Assembly (NCBI GenBank): GCA_964438975.1
Contig: CAYTMU010000022.1
Location: 1-57,837 of the forward strand
Direction of reading: 5' to 3'
Length of the DNA stretch: 57,837 nucleotides
DNA from: Chryseosolibacter sp964438975
GTDB lineage: Bacteria; Bacteroidota; Bacteroidia; Cytophagales; Cyclobacteriaceae
Notes under the pieces: generated by a model
The model's database searches: none
Seen by the model: only the letters and a program-made list of their open reading frames with translations
Told to the model about the DNA's origin: nothing
Shown: in pieces, positions 9,271-16,962 of the stretch
How the letters are laid out: each line of letters begins with the position of its first letter
Position numbering within the stretch: position 1 is the stretch's first letter
Program-made: the position numbers and the translations under genes

Positions 9271-9278
9271 CAAAATTA
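9271..9278 (-). promoter_or_regulatory. -7 element upstream of uppS
   Basis: TAATTTTG on the minus strand fits the Bacteroidota -7 consensus TAnnTTTG exactly. I see no good TTTG 19-20 bases further upstream (the region is T-rich with TTTA). If used, transcription would begin at or within a base or two of the uppS GTG, giving a leaderless message for uppS-bamA-ompH-ompH. Confidence 0.35.
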
Positions 9279-9341
9279 GGTAAAAAAGTTAAAGGTAAAT
9301 GGTTAATTGACAGATACCTCTAAATCAAACAGAAATCGGGT

Positions 9342-10022
9342 CTATTTGTATGGATTTGTGGGACACGGGATATCATAAAAAGTACGGGTGAGTGTGAGGC
9401 CAAAAAAGTAGTAGGCGTCGTTGTCGTACGGGTTGCCGTATTGATAGTTCTTCACCAGCTGGTTCACGCCTGCAGAGACGTTGTCGAGGTAGTCGAAGAA
9501 TGTTTTGCGAGCTCCGAACTCGAGCGCGAGATACCATTTCGGATTGATGACATACTTGATCCCGAGCCCAAAAGGGATCGCGCCCTGAACATTGCTGTAC
9601 TCCGAGGGCTTATTTTCGGTACCGGAGATACCGAACAGGGCCAAGCCTCCGAAGAGGTAAGGTGTAAAGCGTCTCATGTGCTTGTCGTCTCTCCAGTTCA
9701 GAAAATGATATTCGGCAACCGCGGAGACTTCCATCAGAAAAATGTCGAAGGAGGCATCGCGTTGTTCGGCGAACGCGTCGATCGGGTGCCGCTCGTCGGA
9801 GGCGCCGACACCTCCCGCCGTAAGCCCGGCCCGGACGCTCACAATCTGGCTCAGGTTCGAGCGGTAGAAGACAGTGACCCCGGGTTTTGAATTCAATACA
9901 TCATATGTACGGGCGAGGTCGCCGGTGTAGTTGAACGTTCCCAATCCGAATCCAACTTCCGACTTCTGAGCAGAAGCGGAAAGCACACTAAATATCAAAC
10001 CCACTACACAGACAATACGCAT
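9342..10022 (-). CDS. outer-membrane beta-barrel protein, DUF6089-type
   Basis: A 226-residue protein with signal peptide MRIVCVVGLIFSVLSASA followed by alternating strands typical of a small OmpA/OmpW-like barrel: EVGFGLGTFNYTGDL near the start, FTPYLFGGLALFG in the middle, and YYFFGLTLTRTFYDIPCP at the end. Position between nadK and uppS, and the opening pattern with NYTGDLA, match the DUF6089 family found at this locus in many Bacteroidota. No enzymatic motif is seen; a structural or assembly-related barrel is the best description. It lies 29 bases behind a longer paralogue, so the locus carries a duplication. Confidence 0.8.
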   Translation of the reverse strand: MRIVCVVGLIFSVLSASAQKSEVGFGLGTFNYTGDLARTYDVLNSKPGVTVFYRSNLSQIVSVRAGLTAGGVGASDERHPIDAFAEQRDASFDIFLMEVSAVAEYHFLNWRDDKHMRRFTPYLFGGLALFGISGTENKPSEYSNVQGAIPFGLGIKYVINPKWYLALEFGARKTFFDYLDNVSAGVNQLVKNYQYGNPYDNDAYYFFGLTLTRTFYDIPCPTNPYK

Positions 10023-10051
10023 CGTGAAATTTTTTTTAACCCGGATGGTAC

Positions 10052-11113
10052 TTACCGGAACTTCGCCTTGTGCATCGTCTTTCCGATAATGTAAGAGACG
10101 CGGATGGTTGTAACCATGAAGATATCATCGTTTTCCTTGTTGCCCCGGATGTTCGACGGGTATTCGTACCCGTAGCCGTTGATATGCTCGTAGGTGACAC
10201 CGTTCCGGGCCGTCACCTGATTGATGACCAGGTTCGGTCTGTCAACTTCATGTCCGCGATACGACAAGGCTCTTGCCAGGTCGGAGTCCAGGACACCCAT
10301 ATCCACGTAACTCTTGCTTACATCGTCGATATAGTCGGTGAACAGATACCGGAAGCCAAGTTCTCCGGAAAGATCCACTACGTCGTGAATTCTGAAACGA
10401 ACACCGACACCAATTGGTATGGCAGCTTGTATTAATTTATACGGTTTGATCCCATAGTTCGCATCGGTCGGCAGTAACTCAGCGTATTGCCCTTCGGTTC
10501 CGAGCTTGTGAAGACTGACCCATTCGCCCGCTTCGGCAAGGGGCTGTCTATCCACACCGGTAGCCGGAGCCTTCGCCTGAGGATTGTGATGGAACACAGC
10601 AACCCCCGCAAACAGGTAAGGTGTCCAGAAGGGACGACCCAGGTAAGTAGCCTGGTTCTCAAAAAAGTCAAACGAAGCAACCACGGAGAGTTCCTTGATG
10701 CGGTTCCGGAAAGACAGGTTTCTCAGATAGCGGAAATGTCCGTTGGTCAGATCGTTCTCGTCAGCCGACTGATAATCTGAACCGCGTAGTGTTCCATACA
10801 TGAATTGAGCTGTCAAGCCGTAACGCGGCCCGAGGCGATCGGAAAAGAACAGGCCTATCGCAGGGCGTGTAAAGGAAATGTCCGTGCTTATTCGGCCAGA
10901 CCCGGGTGCGAGGTCACCGTAGTAGTTAAGCGCGCTCAACGTGGCTCCTGCGGAATAATACCTTTTCGCTTTGCTGAAGTTGGACTTTTTGCCGCGATAG
11001 GTCATCAACTTCTTGTTGTTCTTGCGGATCGTGCCGCGGTCCATCTGACAGAACGCCTCACTGGAGCCGCATAGAAATACTACGATCACAAACCACCGGA
11101 AGACTTTACTCAT
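10052..11113 (-). CDS. outer-membrane beta-barrel protein, longer DUF6089-type paralogue
   Basis: A 353-residue protein related in layout to the next gene: signal peptide (MSKVFRWFVIVVFLCGSSEAFCQ), a basic linker (RGTIRKNNKKLMTYRGKKSN), then SAGATLSALNYYGDLAPG, which mirrors GLGTFNYTGDLA of the shorter copy, and barrel strands such as FWTPYLFAGVAVFHHNP and LIQAAIPIGVGVRFRI. I choose ATG 11113 over an in-frame ATG six codons earlier because it gives a normal short basic signal-peptide head. Extracellular-type loops are longer than in the paralogue. Function unknown beyond being a probable outer-membrane barrel. Confidence 0.8.
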   Translation of the reverse strand: MSKVFRWFVIVVFLCGSSEAFCQMDRGTIRKNNKKLMTYRGKKSNFSKAKRYYSAGATLSALNYYGDLAPGSGRISTDISFTRPAIGLFFSDRLGPRYGLTAQFMYGTLRGSDYQSADENDLTNGHFRYLRNLSFRNRIKELSVVASFDFFENQATYLGRPFWTPYLFAGVAVFHHNPQAKAPATGVDRQPLAEAGEWVSLHKLGTEGQYAELLPTDANYGIKPYKLIQAAIPIGVGVRFRIHDVVDLSGELGFRYLFTDYIDDVSKSYVDMGVLDSDLARALSYRGHEVDRPNLVINQVTARNGVTYEHINGYGYEYPSNIRGNKENDDIFMVTTIRVSYIIGKTMHKAKFR

Positions 11114-11170
11114 AGTCTCGTATTTGGGCATTGGCCGAGAGAGGGTATTAAAAGTAGGAAAAAAAATTCT

Positions 11171-12046
11171 TCAGTTTCGAATATCAAGACCCCAATTTAG
11201 TTTTTGCCTCAACGTCTTGAAATAATGCTGGCCTTCCAGTTGGATAAGGTTCACCATAAAGTCTGCTTTCCGCACGGTCAACTTCACCTTGTTGTCGACC
11301 GTCGCGACCCGGGAATCCAATGTGACAAGGAACTTCTTGCTTCTGCCATCGACCTGAAATGATACCTCCGACGTATCTGATACGATGATGGGTCTGACCG
11401 TCAGATTGTGAGGACTGACGGGAGTCAGGACGAACGTGCCGGATCGCGGGAAAATCAGCGGCCCGCCACAACTGAGCGAGTAGCCGGTCGATCCGGTAGG
11501 AGTCGAGACAATGATCCCATCCGCCCAATAGGAGTTTAAGAATTCACCATCCACAAACGTGTGGATGGTTATCATAGAAGATGTATCTTTCTTCACGACC
11601 GTAAAGTCGTTCAATGCGAAGTTCGTTCTGCCGAATAGATTCTGTTCCGTGTCTAACCGGATCAGAGCGCGCTTATCAATGGTGTAGGACTTGTCAATTA
11701 GTTGTTCGAGCGCGTGCTCGGTTTCGTCCCTGCTGATGGTCGCAAGAAACCCCAGGCGACCCGTGTTGATTCCAAGAACGGGGGTTTGTGCATTGCCGAC
11801 GTGAGACACGGACTCGAGCAGTGTGCCGTCACCGCCGATGCTGATAAACACTTCCAGCGGAGGCGGCCCTTCTTCCGGACGGTAGACTTCCCACTTGAAA
11901 CTCCTGAAGACCGATTGCTTCAGGAAGCTGGCGAACTTGGAAGAGACATACAGCTCTCCGCCGTGATGCGTGAGAATTTCAAAAATGCGTTGGATGAAGG
12001 GAGTCGACTGACGCGTGAATTCCTTACCGTGAACACCAATTTTCAT
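11171..12046 (-). CDS. nadK: NAD kinase
   Basis: A 291-residue cytoplasmic NAD kinase that phosphorylates NAD to NADP with ATP or polyphosphate. Visible landmarks are the GGDGTLLESV motif with the catalytic aspartate (residues 71-80), NTGRLGFLA, and the glycine-rich TPTGSTGYSLSCGGPL that shapes the NAD site. Length is normal. It sits between the CBS-domain gene and the DUF6089 pair, a common arrangement in Bacteroidota. The 97-base spacer upstream contains a T-rich stretch on the minus strand but no clear hairpin. Confidence 0.95.
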   Translation of the reverse strand: MKIGVHGKEFTRQSTPFIQRIFEILTHHGGELYVSSKFASFLKQSVFRSFKWEVYRPEEGPPPLEVFISIGGDGTLLESVSHVGNAQTPVLGINTGRLGFLATISRDETEHALEQLIDKSYTIDKRALIRLDTEQNLFGRTNFALNDFTVVKKDTSSMITIHTFVDGEFLNSYWADGIIVSTPTGSTGYSLSCGGPLIFPRSGTFVLTPVSPHNLTVRPIIVSDTSEVSFQVDGRSKKFLVTLDSRVATVDNKVKLTVRKADFMVNLIQLEGQHYFKTLRQKLNWGLDIRN

Positions 12047-12143
12047 CTAATCTGCTTATGATTTTTGCGGCATGAAACAGCACAGTATTCCAAGTCTAAA
12101 GGTACAACGCGAGAGCTGAAAAAAAAAGAGTGGGAGAAAGGTG

Positions 12144-12809
12144 TCAGATATCAAGATACCGGAGAAGCATGTCGATGCGCTCTTTCTCGTTTTCGACCGG
12201 TTTCGATTCCTGATAGCGGCCGATGACTTTGTAACCAAATCGCTCAAGGGTAGCGACAATCCTCGACATGTCGTTCTGGTTGATTTTGAGTGTAAGCCGG
12301 ATCTTTCCCGGGTCAAGCGGATCTTCCTTGATGATGCTGCTCAGTATCTTCGCGTTGTTCTCCTCGACCAATCGGCTCACTCCTGCCAGCGTATAATCTG
12401 CGTAGTTCATCGATAACACCAGGACAGATCCGGGCATTTGTACAGCAGCAGTTTGGGCGAATGAGGTCAGCGTGTCCTGGACGGTAATTACACCGGTGTA
12501 TTGCTGATCATTATTAAGGACTGCAACCATATGTAGCTTGTTGTCAGTTGCGACCTTCAGAATGTCGTAGAAGTGGGTTTCGAGGTGGACGTAGCTAGTC
12601 TGGCCGATCAGGGTAAAGTCACCTACCCGCTTTTCAATATCATTCGTTTCAAGGATGATCTCTTCGGAGATAAAGCCCAACAGGCGACCATCATCGATAA
12701 CCGGCAGGTGATTGCATCGGAATTCCTCCATCCAAACGATCGCTTTGTGGGCATCGTCGGTGCTTTTGAGAGGGGGTATCATATGGTTGATCAAGTCTTC
12801 TGCAATCAT
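12144..12809 (-). CDS. tandem CBS-domain protein with ACT-like C-terminus
   Basis: A 221-residue soluble protein. Two CBS repeats can be traced: residues ~1-60 (AEDLINHMIPPLKSTDDAHKA, HLPVIDDGRLLGFIS) and ~65-125 (THFYDILKVATDNKLHMVAVLNND, YTGVITVQDTL). CBS pairs bind adenosine nucleotides. The last ~85 residues (SVLVLSMNYADYTLAGVSRLVEENNAKILS, then KIRLTLKINQNDMSRIVATLERFG) have the strand-helix pattern of an ACT-like domain. There is no attached enzyme or channel domain. The neighbouring nadK makes a nucleotide-sensing role plausible, but that is inference. GTG at 12812 directly precedes the chosen ATG and could be the start instead. Confidence 0.82.
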   Translation of the reverse strand: MIAEDLINHMIPPLKSTDDAHKAIVWMEEFRCNHLPVIDDGRLLGFISEEIILETNDIEKRVGDFTLIGQTSYVHLETHFYDILKVATDNKLHMVAVLNNDQQYTGVITVQDTLTSFAQTAAVQMPGSVLVLSMNYADYTLAGVSRLVEENNAKILSSIIKEDPLDPGKIRLTLKINQNDMSRIVATLERFGYKVIGRYQESKPVENEKERIDMLLRYLDI

Positions 12810-12846
12810 CACGGTATCGTTAACACTGCCTGCTTCTCATTAATCC

Positions 12847-13599
12847 CTAAGTCCTCAGAAAGGTTTCCACCAATTGATTGAATTTTTCCGGGTGTTCCAT
12901 CATCGGAGCGTGACAACACTTATCGATGAACTTTAATTCCGAATTGGGCATCATGCGGTTAAACTCATGCGCGACCGGTGGTGGTGTAATGGTATCGTTT
13001 AATCCCCATACCAGCAAGGTTGGTGCCGTTATATTTGGCAATTCTTCAGCCATGTTGTGGCGCTGTGCGGATTTGGCAATAGCCACGATGCGCATGCATT
13101 TGGGTATATTCTTCGTCGTCTCAAAAACCTCGTCCACCAGTTCCTTTGTTGCTACCTTGGGGTCGTAAAAAGTGTAGGCCACGCGTTCACGGATATATTC
13201 GTAATTCCCTCGTTTGGGATAGGAGCCTCCCATTGAGTCTTCGAACAACCCGGAGCTACCTGTCAGGATCAGCTTTGAAACCTTCTCTTTGTTGTGCAGG
13301 CTGTACAACAGCGCAACGTGTCCGCCTAGACTGTTTCCCATAATGATCAGGTTGTCCAGTTCTTTGAAGGCCACAAACTCTTCGACGAATTTCCTCAGAC
13401 CTTCGAGACCTGCTTCCCTGATCGGCATTTCGTATATCGGCAACATCGGAATCACCACGCGGTGACTCTTTGAGAAGCGATCGACCACTCCTTCCCAATT
13501 ACTCAGCGCACCGAACAAGCCGTGCAGCAACAACAATACCTGGCCTTCCCCTTCGTCTACAAATTGGAAACCGTTTTCTTCTTTAATCGAAATGGACAT
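12847..13599 (-). CDS. alpha/beta-fold hydrolase
   Basis: A 250-residue alpha/beta hydrolase. The oxyanion-side HGLFG (residues 26-30), the nucleophile elbow GNSLGG (Ser90), an acidic residue in VWGLNDTITPP and the histidine in CCHAPMMEHP complete the triad. No signal peptide. The substrate cannot be told from sequence; relatives include esterases, C-C bond hydrolases and haloperoxidase-like enzymes. It lies 37 bases upstream of the CBS gene in the same orientation, so it is probably part of that transcript. In many Bacteroidota an alpha/beta hydrolase occupies this spot next to pdxJ and the CBS protein. Confidence 0.85.
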   Translation of the reverse strand: MSISIKEENGFQFVDEGEGQVLLLLHGLFGALSNWEGVVDRFSKSHRVVIPMLPIYEMPIREAGLEGLRKFVEEFVAFKELDNLIIMGNSLGGHVALLYSLHNKEKVSKLILTGSSGLFEDSMGGSYPKRGNYEYIRERVAYTFYDPKVATKELVDEVFETTKNIPKCMRIVAIAKSAQRHNMAEELPNITAPTLLVWGLNDTITPPPVAHEFNRMMPNSELKFIDKCCHAPMMEHPEKFNQLVETFLRT

Positions 13600-13666
13600 G
13601 GCACACCTTTAACAGCGATAATTAAGGCAAAAAATCGTCACAATAAAAATAGCAGGAGCAGTAATC

Positions 13667-14167
13667 TCAGCGAAATATGTCTTTGAAGAACGGCACGAAG
13701 TCAGCCAGCCACACAGTCACCTGGGGTGCGAACGACTCAACATGCGGAAGCAGCCATGACTCGCGGCTCCACTTTTCCGGGAGACCGATACTGAGAACTT
13801 CAAGTATCCAGAGTGAAACGCTTAGCAGAAAAGCGGACTTCAACAACCCAAGTCCGGCGCCGGCGGCCTGATCCACACGGCCGAGGAAGGTTTTGTCTAT
13901 TGACGCTTTGAGCAGCCTTCCCAAGAGATTCACTCCGATGAGGATTGCGATGAACACAAGGGCGAATGCGGCATATGGCAGGATGGTATCGCTGATATCG
14001 ACGTGAGCGGAGAGCCATCGAATGGCGTGACCCATTAACTTGAAGGCGCCGAGAATAGCGAGGACAAGTGCGGCGAGCGAAAACAATGTTACCAAAAATC
14101 CCTGGCGGTAGCCGTTGATCGCTCCGAATACTATCAACACCAGCAGGATGATGTCAATCGCGTTCAA
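13667..14167 (-). CDS. CvpA-family inner-membrane protein
   Basis: A 166-residue protein with four hydrophobic segments: IDIILLVLIVFGAINGYRQG, LVTLFSLAALVLAILGAF, LPYAAFALVFIAILIGVNLLG and GLLKSAFLLSVSLWILEVLS. The head with NGYRQG and the helix pattern are those of CvpA, known from E. coli for colicin V production and envelope stress, molecular role unclear. The start is TTG at 14167, which overlaps the yqeY stop as TTGA, so the two are translationally coupled. The C-terminal ~35 residues are soluble. Confidence 0.88.
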   Translation of the reverse strand: MNAIDIILLVLIVFGAINGYRQGFLVTLFSLAALVLAILGAFKLMGHAIRWLSAHVDISDTILPYAAFALVFIAILIGVNLLGRLLKASIDKTFLGRVDQAAGAGLGLLKSAFLLSVSLWILEVLSIGLPEKWSRESWLLPHVESFAPQVTVWLADFVPFFKDIFR

Positions 14168-14616
14168 GGCGAAAGCAATTTCTTCACAAGCTCGGAGATC
14201 ATTTTTCCATCGGCCTGTCCGGCGAGCTTCTTGGTCGCCGCGCCCATTACCTTGCCCATATCCTGAGGACCGCTCGCGCCAACCTCGGCGATGACGGCGA
14301 GGAGTGCGGACTTGACCTCATCCTCGGACAACTGTTTCGGCAAGTACCGGTTGATCACTTCGAGCTGTAACAATTCCTTGTCGGCAAGGTCGTTACGGCC
14401 CTGCTGCTGGAAGATATCGGCAGATTCCTTTCGCTGCTTGGCGGCCTTCATCAGTAGTTTCTTCTCTCCGTCGGCAGAGACGCCGTCAGCAGCCCCCTTT
14501 TCTGTTTCCGCTAAAAGGATGAGTGACTTAATGCTGCGCAATGCATCGAGTTCCTCGCGATTTTTGGCAAGCATCGCTTTCTTTATGTCGGCATCGATCT
14601 GCTCCTTGAGGCTCAT
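14164..14616 (-). CDS. yqeY: GatB/YqeY domain protein
   Basis: A 150-residue YqeY-family protein. MSLKEQIDADIKKAMLAKN, LDALRSIKSLIL, the segment with VINRYLPKQLSEDEV and DMGKVMGAATKKLAGQADGK are typical. The domain also forms the tail of GatB/GatE, where it contacts tRNA in the amidotransferase; the stand-alone protein is thought to act on tRNA or amidation but its role is not settled. It is the first gene of the minus-strand cluster and is divergent from pdxJ across a 70-base spacer. Its stop overlaps the TTG start of cvpA. Confidence 0.93.
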   Translation of the reverse strand: MSLKEQIDADIKKAMLAKNREELDALRSIKSLILLAETEKGAADGVSADGEKKLLMKAAKQRKESADIFQQQGRNDLADKELLQLEVINRYLPKQLSEDEVKSALLAVIAEVGASGPQDMGKVMGAATKKLAGQADGKMISELVKKLLSP

Positions 14617-14686
14617 CGCTTTGCTATTTGAGTTTTTCGAACAAAATTTGCACAGTTATGGTTATCAATCCATTAATATCCTCCCT

Positions 14687-15400
14687 GTGACTAGACTTAG
14701 CGTCAATATTAACAAAATTGCTACACTCCGGAACGCGCGCGGAGGAAATAATCCAGACGTCGTAAAGGCAGCCATCGACTGCGAACGCTTCGGTGCTCAA
14801 GGTATCACAGTACACCCGCGTCCGGACGAAAGGCACATCCGTTATGCCGATGTGCTTGCGCTCAAAGACGTAGTCACTACTGAGTTTAATATCGAAGGCT
14901 ATCCCGACCAACGCTTTATCGGAATCATCCGCGAAGTAAGGCCCGCACAGGCAACGCTGGTGCCCGATGGTCCGGACGTAATTACCTCGAATGCCGGCTG
15001 GGATACGCTCTCGCATGCCGACTTCCTGCGTGATGTTGTCGCGGAAATACGCTCGTATGGTGTTCGTGTTTCGGTATTCGTTGACCCGGTTGTCCGTATG
15101 GTCGAAGGGGCTGCTCACGCAAAGGCTGACCGCATAGAGTTGTATACGGAACCGTACGCCCGGGAGTTCCTGGTGTCTCCCGAAGTAGCCATCAAACCGT
15201 ACGTCGAAAGCGCCCGCATAGCTAGAGGCCTGGGACTGGGCATCAACGCCGGACACGATCTTGATCTGGACAACCTCGCATTCCTCCACCGCCATATTCC
15301 GGAATTGGAAGAGGTGTCGATCGGTCATGCACTCGTATGCGACGCTCTGTACCTCGGTCTGGAGAACAGTATTCAACGCTACCTTCAGCAACTCCAGTAG
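14687..15400 (+). CDS. pdxJ: pyridoxine 5'-phosphate synthase
   Basis: A 237-residue PdxJ, which condenses 1-deoxyxylulose 5-phosphate with 3-amino-2-oxopropyl phosphate to pyridoxine 5'-phosphate in de novo vitamin B6 synthesis. Conserved parts include RLSVNINKIATLRNARG, VHPRPDERHIRY, QATLVPD, RVSVFVDP, ELYTEPYA and GINAGHDLDLDNL. The reading frame is open further upstream, but homologues begin with (M)TRLSVNINK, so the GTG at 14687 is the start; 237 residues is the normal length. No clear Shine-Dalgarno site is seen. Divergent from yqeY. Confidence 0.95.
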   Translation: MTRLSVNINKIATLRNARGGNNPDVVKAAIDCERFGAQGITVHPRPDERHIRYADVLALKDVVTTEFNIEGYPDQRFIGIIREVRPAQATLVPDGPDVITSNAGWDTLSHADFLRDVVAEIRSYGVRVSVFVDPVVRMVEGAAHAKADRIELYTEPYAREFLVSPEVAIKPYVESARIARGLGLGINAGHDLDLDNLAFLHRHIPELEEVSIGHALVCDALYLGLENSIQRYLQQLQ

Positions 15401-15407
15401 CGAGGCG

Positions 15408-15437
15408 TTGGACTACGCCCCAAGGGAACTATCTTTG
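15408..15437 (+). promoter_or_regulatory. promoter of the TPM-domain gene pair
   Basis: TTG at 15408-15410, a 19-base spacer and TATCTTTG at 15430-15437 match the Bacteroidota housekeeping promoter (TTG/TTTG, N19-21, TAnnTTTG). It lies just after the pdxJ stop and 20 bases before the ATG at 15458, giving a leader of roughly 15 bases. Confidence 0.55.
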
Positions 15438-15457
15438 CCGGCCACAACGACTGCAAA

Positions 15458-16120
15458 ATGAAACTCACAAGAAAGTTCAGCGAGGAGGATCTTCAGCGAA
15501 TAAAGACCGCGGTTCGCGATGCAGAGTCGAAGATCTCAGGAGAGATCGTGCCGGTGATCGTTGAGCGAAGCGGGCTGTACCATATTGCCAACTACAAAGG
15601 CAGCCTGATCTTTGGAGCATTGTTCTTTGCAAGCATGATAATTCTTGACCGCTATATCATCGAGGATGCTTCCAGTACGTTGTATTACGATCCGCTGTTC
15701 ATCTTCGCAGTTGTTGGGGTGGGAGGTGCGATCGGCGCTCTTCTTCCAAACTTCATCCCTTCCCTGAAGCGATGGCTCGTATCCCGGCAGTACCTGGATG
15801 AGAATTGTCGGACTGCCGCAGAAAATGCGTTTCTGGAGGAGGAAATATTCAACACCCGACACCGTACAGGTATCATGATCTTCATCAGCTTCTTCGAGCA
15901 CGAGGTCATCGTAATGGCCGACCGTGGTATCAGCAAGATGGTGGAACAAAAGGAGTGGGACAGCATCGTCGCGGGACTTTTGTCTTCTATCCGGGACGGA
16001 AAGATTGTGGACGGTATCGAATCTTCGATCCGGCGATGCGGAGACCTGTTACTCGAAAAGGGATTCCTGAAGACAGCCGACGACGTCAACGAATTACGGG
16101 ACGATCTTCGTATTAATTAG
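15458..16120 (+). CDS. TPM-domain membrane protein
   Basis: A 220-residue protein of the TPM domain family (named for TLP18.3, Psb32 and MOLO-1). The N-terminal part (RIKTAVRDAESKISGEIVPVIVERSG) is followed by two membrane segments (LIFGALFFASMIILDRYIIE; LFIFAVVGVGGAIGALLPNF), then the second half of the domain with TGIMIFISFFEHEVIVMADRG and WDSIVAGLLSSIRDGKIVDG. The TPM domain is thus interrupted by a transmembrane hairpin. Plant TLP18.3 has phosphatase activity and takes part in photosystem II repair; the bacterial role is unknown. It forms a pair with the next gene (20-base gap). Confidence 0.82.
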   Translation: MKLTRKFSEEDLQRIKTAVRDAESKISGEIVPVIVERSGLYHIANYKGSLIFGALFFASMIILDRYIIEDASSTLYYDPLFIFAVVGVGGAIGALLPNFIPSLKRWLVSRQYLDENCRTAAENAFLEEEIFNTRHRTGIMIFISFFEHEVIVMADRGISKMVEQKEWDSIVAGLLSSIRDGKIVDGIESSIRRCGDLLLEKGFLKTADDVNELRDDLRIN

Positions 16121-16140
16121 CACCCAACCAAGGCTTCCCG

Positions 16141-16884
16141 ATGAAACGCTTGCTGCCATTTTTACTCCTGCTCTGTTGTATGCCCTCGTTTGCCCAGGAG
16201 GGAATCTCGAAGGTCTGGAGTTCCCACATTGAAGACCAGGCGAACATCTTTGCGCCCGAGTTCGAGAACCATCTCGACCTACTGTTGAAGAAGTACGAAG
16301 ACTCAACGTCCAACCAGATCGCGGTCCTTACAGTTCAGAGCCTTAATAACGTTCCGATCGAAGACTTTGCGTTCCGCGTTGCTGAGGACTTCGGGTTGGG
16401 CAAGGCCGACCGCGATAATGGTGTGCTGTTAGTTGTGGCGGTGGCCGACAGAAAGATAAGAATAGAAGTTGGTGAAGGTCTCGAGGGTGTTCTGCCGGAT
16501 GCCCTGTGCAATCAGATCATCCGGAACGAAATGGCACCTCGATTTCGTCAGAACGACTATCAAGGGGGCGTCGAGGCTGCTGTTTACGCGATGATCCGCG
16601 CCATTGGCGGGGAGTATGTCGCGGAAGAGGGACCTGCGGTCCGCCGCGGACGCCGCGGCGGTTCCCTCATCGGGACGCTCATCATTCTGGCTGTTATCAT
16701 CTTGATCAGCCGGATCGGCGGCGGGGGCAACGGAAACTATCGACGCGGTGGATGGACGCCGGGCGGATGGTACGGAGGTGGATTTTCCGGCGGTTTCGGA
16801 GGTCGTGGCGGTGGTTTCGGCGGAGGTGGATTTTCCGGCGGGGGTGGTGGGTTCAGCGGTGGTGGAAGCAGTGGCTCCTGGTAA
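16141..16884 (+). CDS. TPM-domain protein with glycine-rich tail (YgcG family)
   Basis: A 247-residue protein with a signal peptide (MKRLLPFLLLLCCMPSFA), a TPM domain at about residues 25-150 (HIEDQANIFAPEFE, NQIAVLTVQSL, GVLLVVAVADRKIRIEVGEG, QGGVEAAVYAMI), one membrane helix (SLIGTLIILAVIILISRI) and a tail of about 60 residues made almost only of G, F and S, ending in SSGSW. This is the YgcG/DUF5362-like layout: domain in the periplasm, helix, flexible Gly tail. Role unknown. Paired with the preceding TPM gene, so the two may work together in the envelope. Confidence 0.88.
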   Translation: MKRLLPFLLLLCCMPSFAQEGISKVWSSHIEDQANIFAPEFENHLDLLLKKYEDSTSNQIAVLTVQSLNNVPIEDFAFRVAEDFGLGKADRDNGVLLVVAVADRKIRIEVGEGLEGVLPDALCNQIIRNEMAPRFRQNDYQGGVEAAVYAMIRAIGGEYVAEEGPAVRRGRRGGSLIGTLIILAVIILISRIGGGGNGNYRRGGWTPGGWYGGGFSGGFGGRGGGFGGGGFSGGGGGFSGGGSSGSW

Positions 16885-16911
16885 AAGATTTCCTGATTTG
16901 ACAAGGCCGTC

Positions 16912-16942
16912 TTGGGATTCGCGCCTAACTCTCCTATTTTTG
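16912..16942 (+). promoter_or_regulatory. promoter of glyA
   Basis: TTG at 16912-16914, a 20-base spacer and TATTTTTG at 16935-16942 fit the Bacteroidota promoter. The glyA ATG follows 20 bases later at 16963. Confidence 0.5.
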
Positions 16943-16962
16943 CGCTTCTTTAATAACCGTTC

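Noticed and set aside
14291..14686. In-frame extension of pdxJ upstream of 14687
   Set aside because: The extension runs antisense through yqeY and lacks similarity to PdxJ; homologues start at (M)TRLSVN, so GTG 14687 is used.
14624..15391. A 255-codon open frame on the minus strand opposite pdxJ
   Set aside because: Its translation has no recognisable domain and mirrors a highly conserved plus-strand gene; it is a shadow frame.
16748..16884. Repetitive GGTGG/GGCGG tract as a DNA repeat or CRISPR-like element
   Set aside because: It encodes the glycine-rich tail of the TPM protein in frame; repeats are irregular and explained by the protein.
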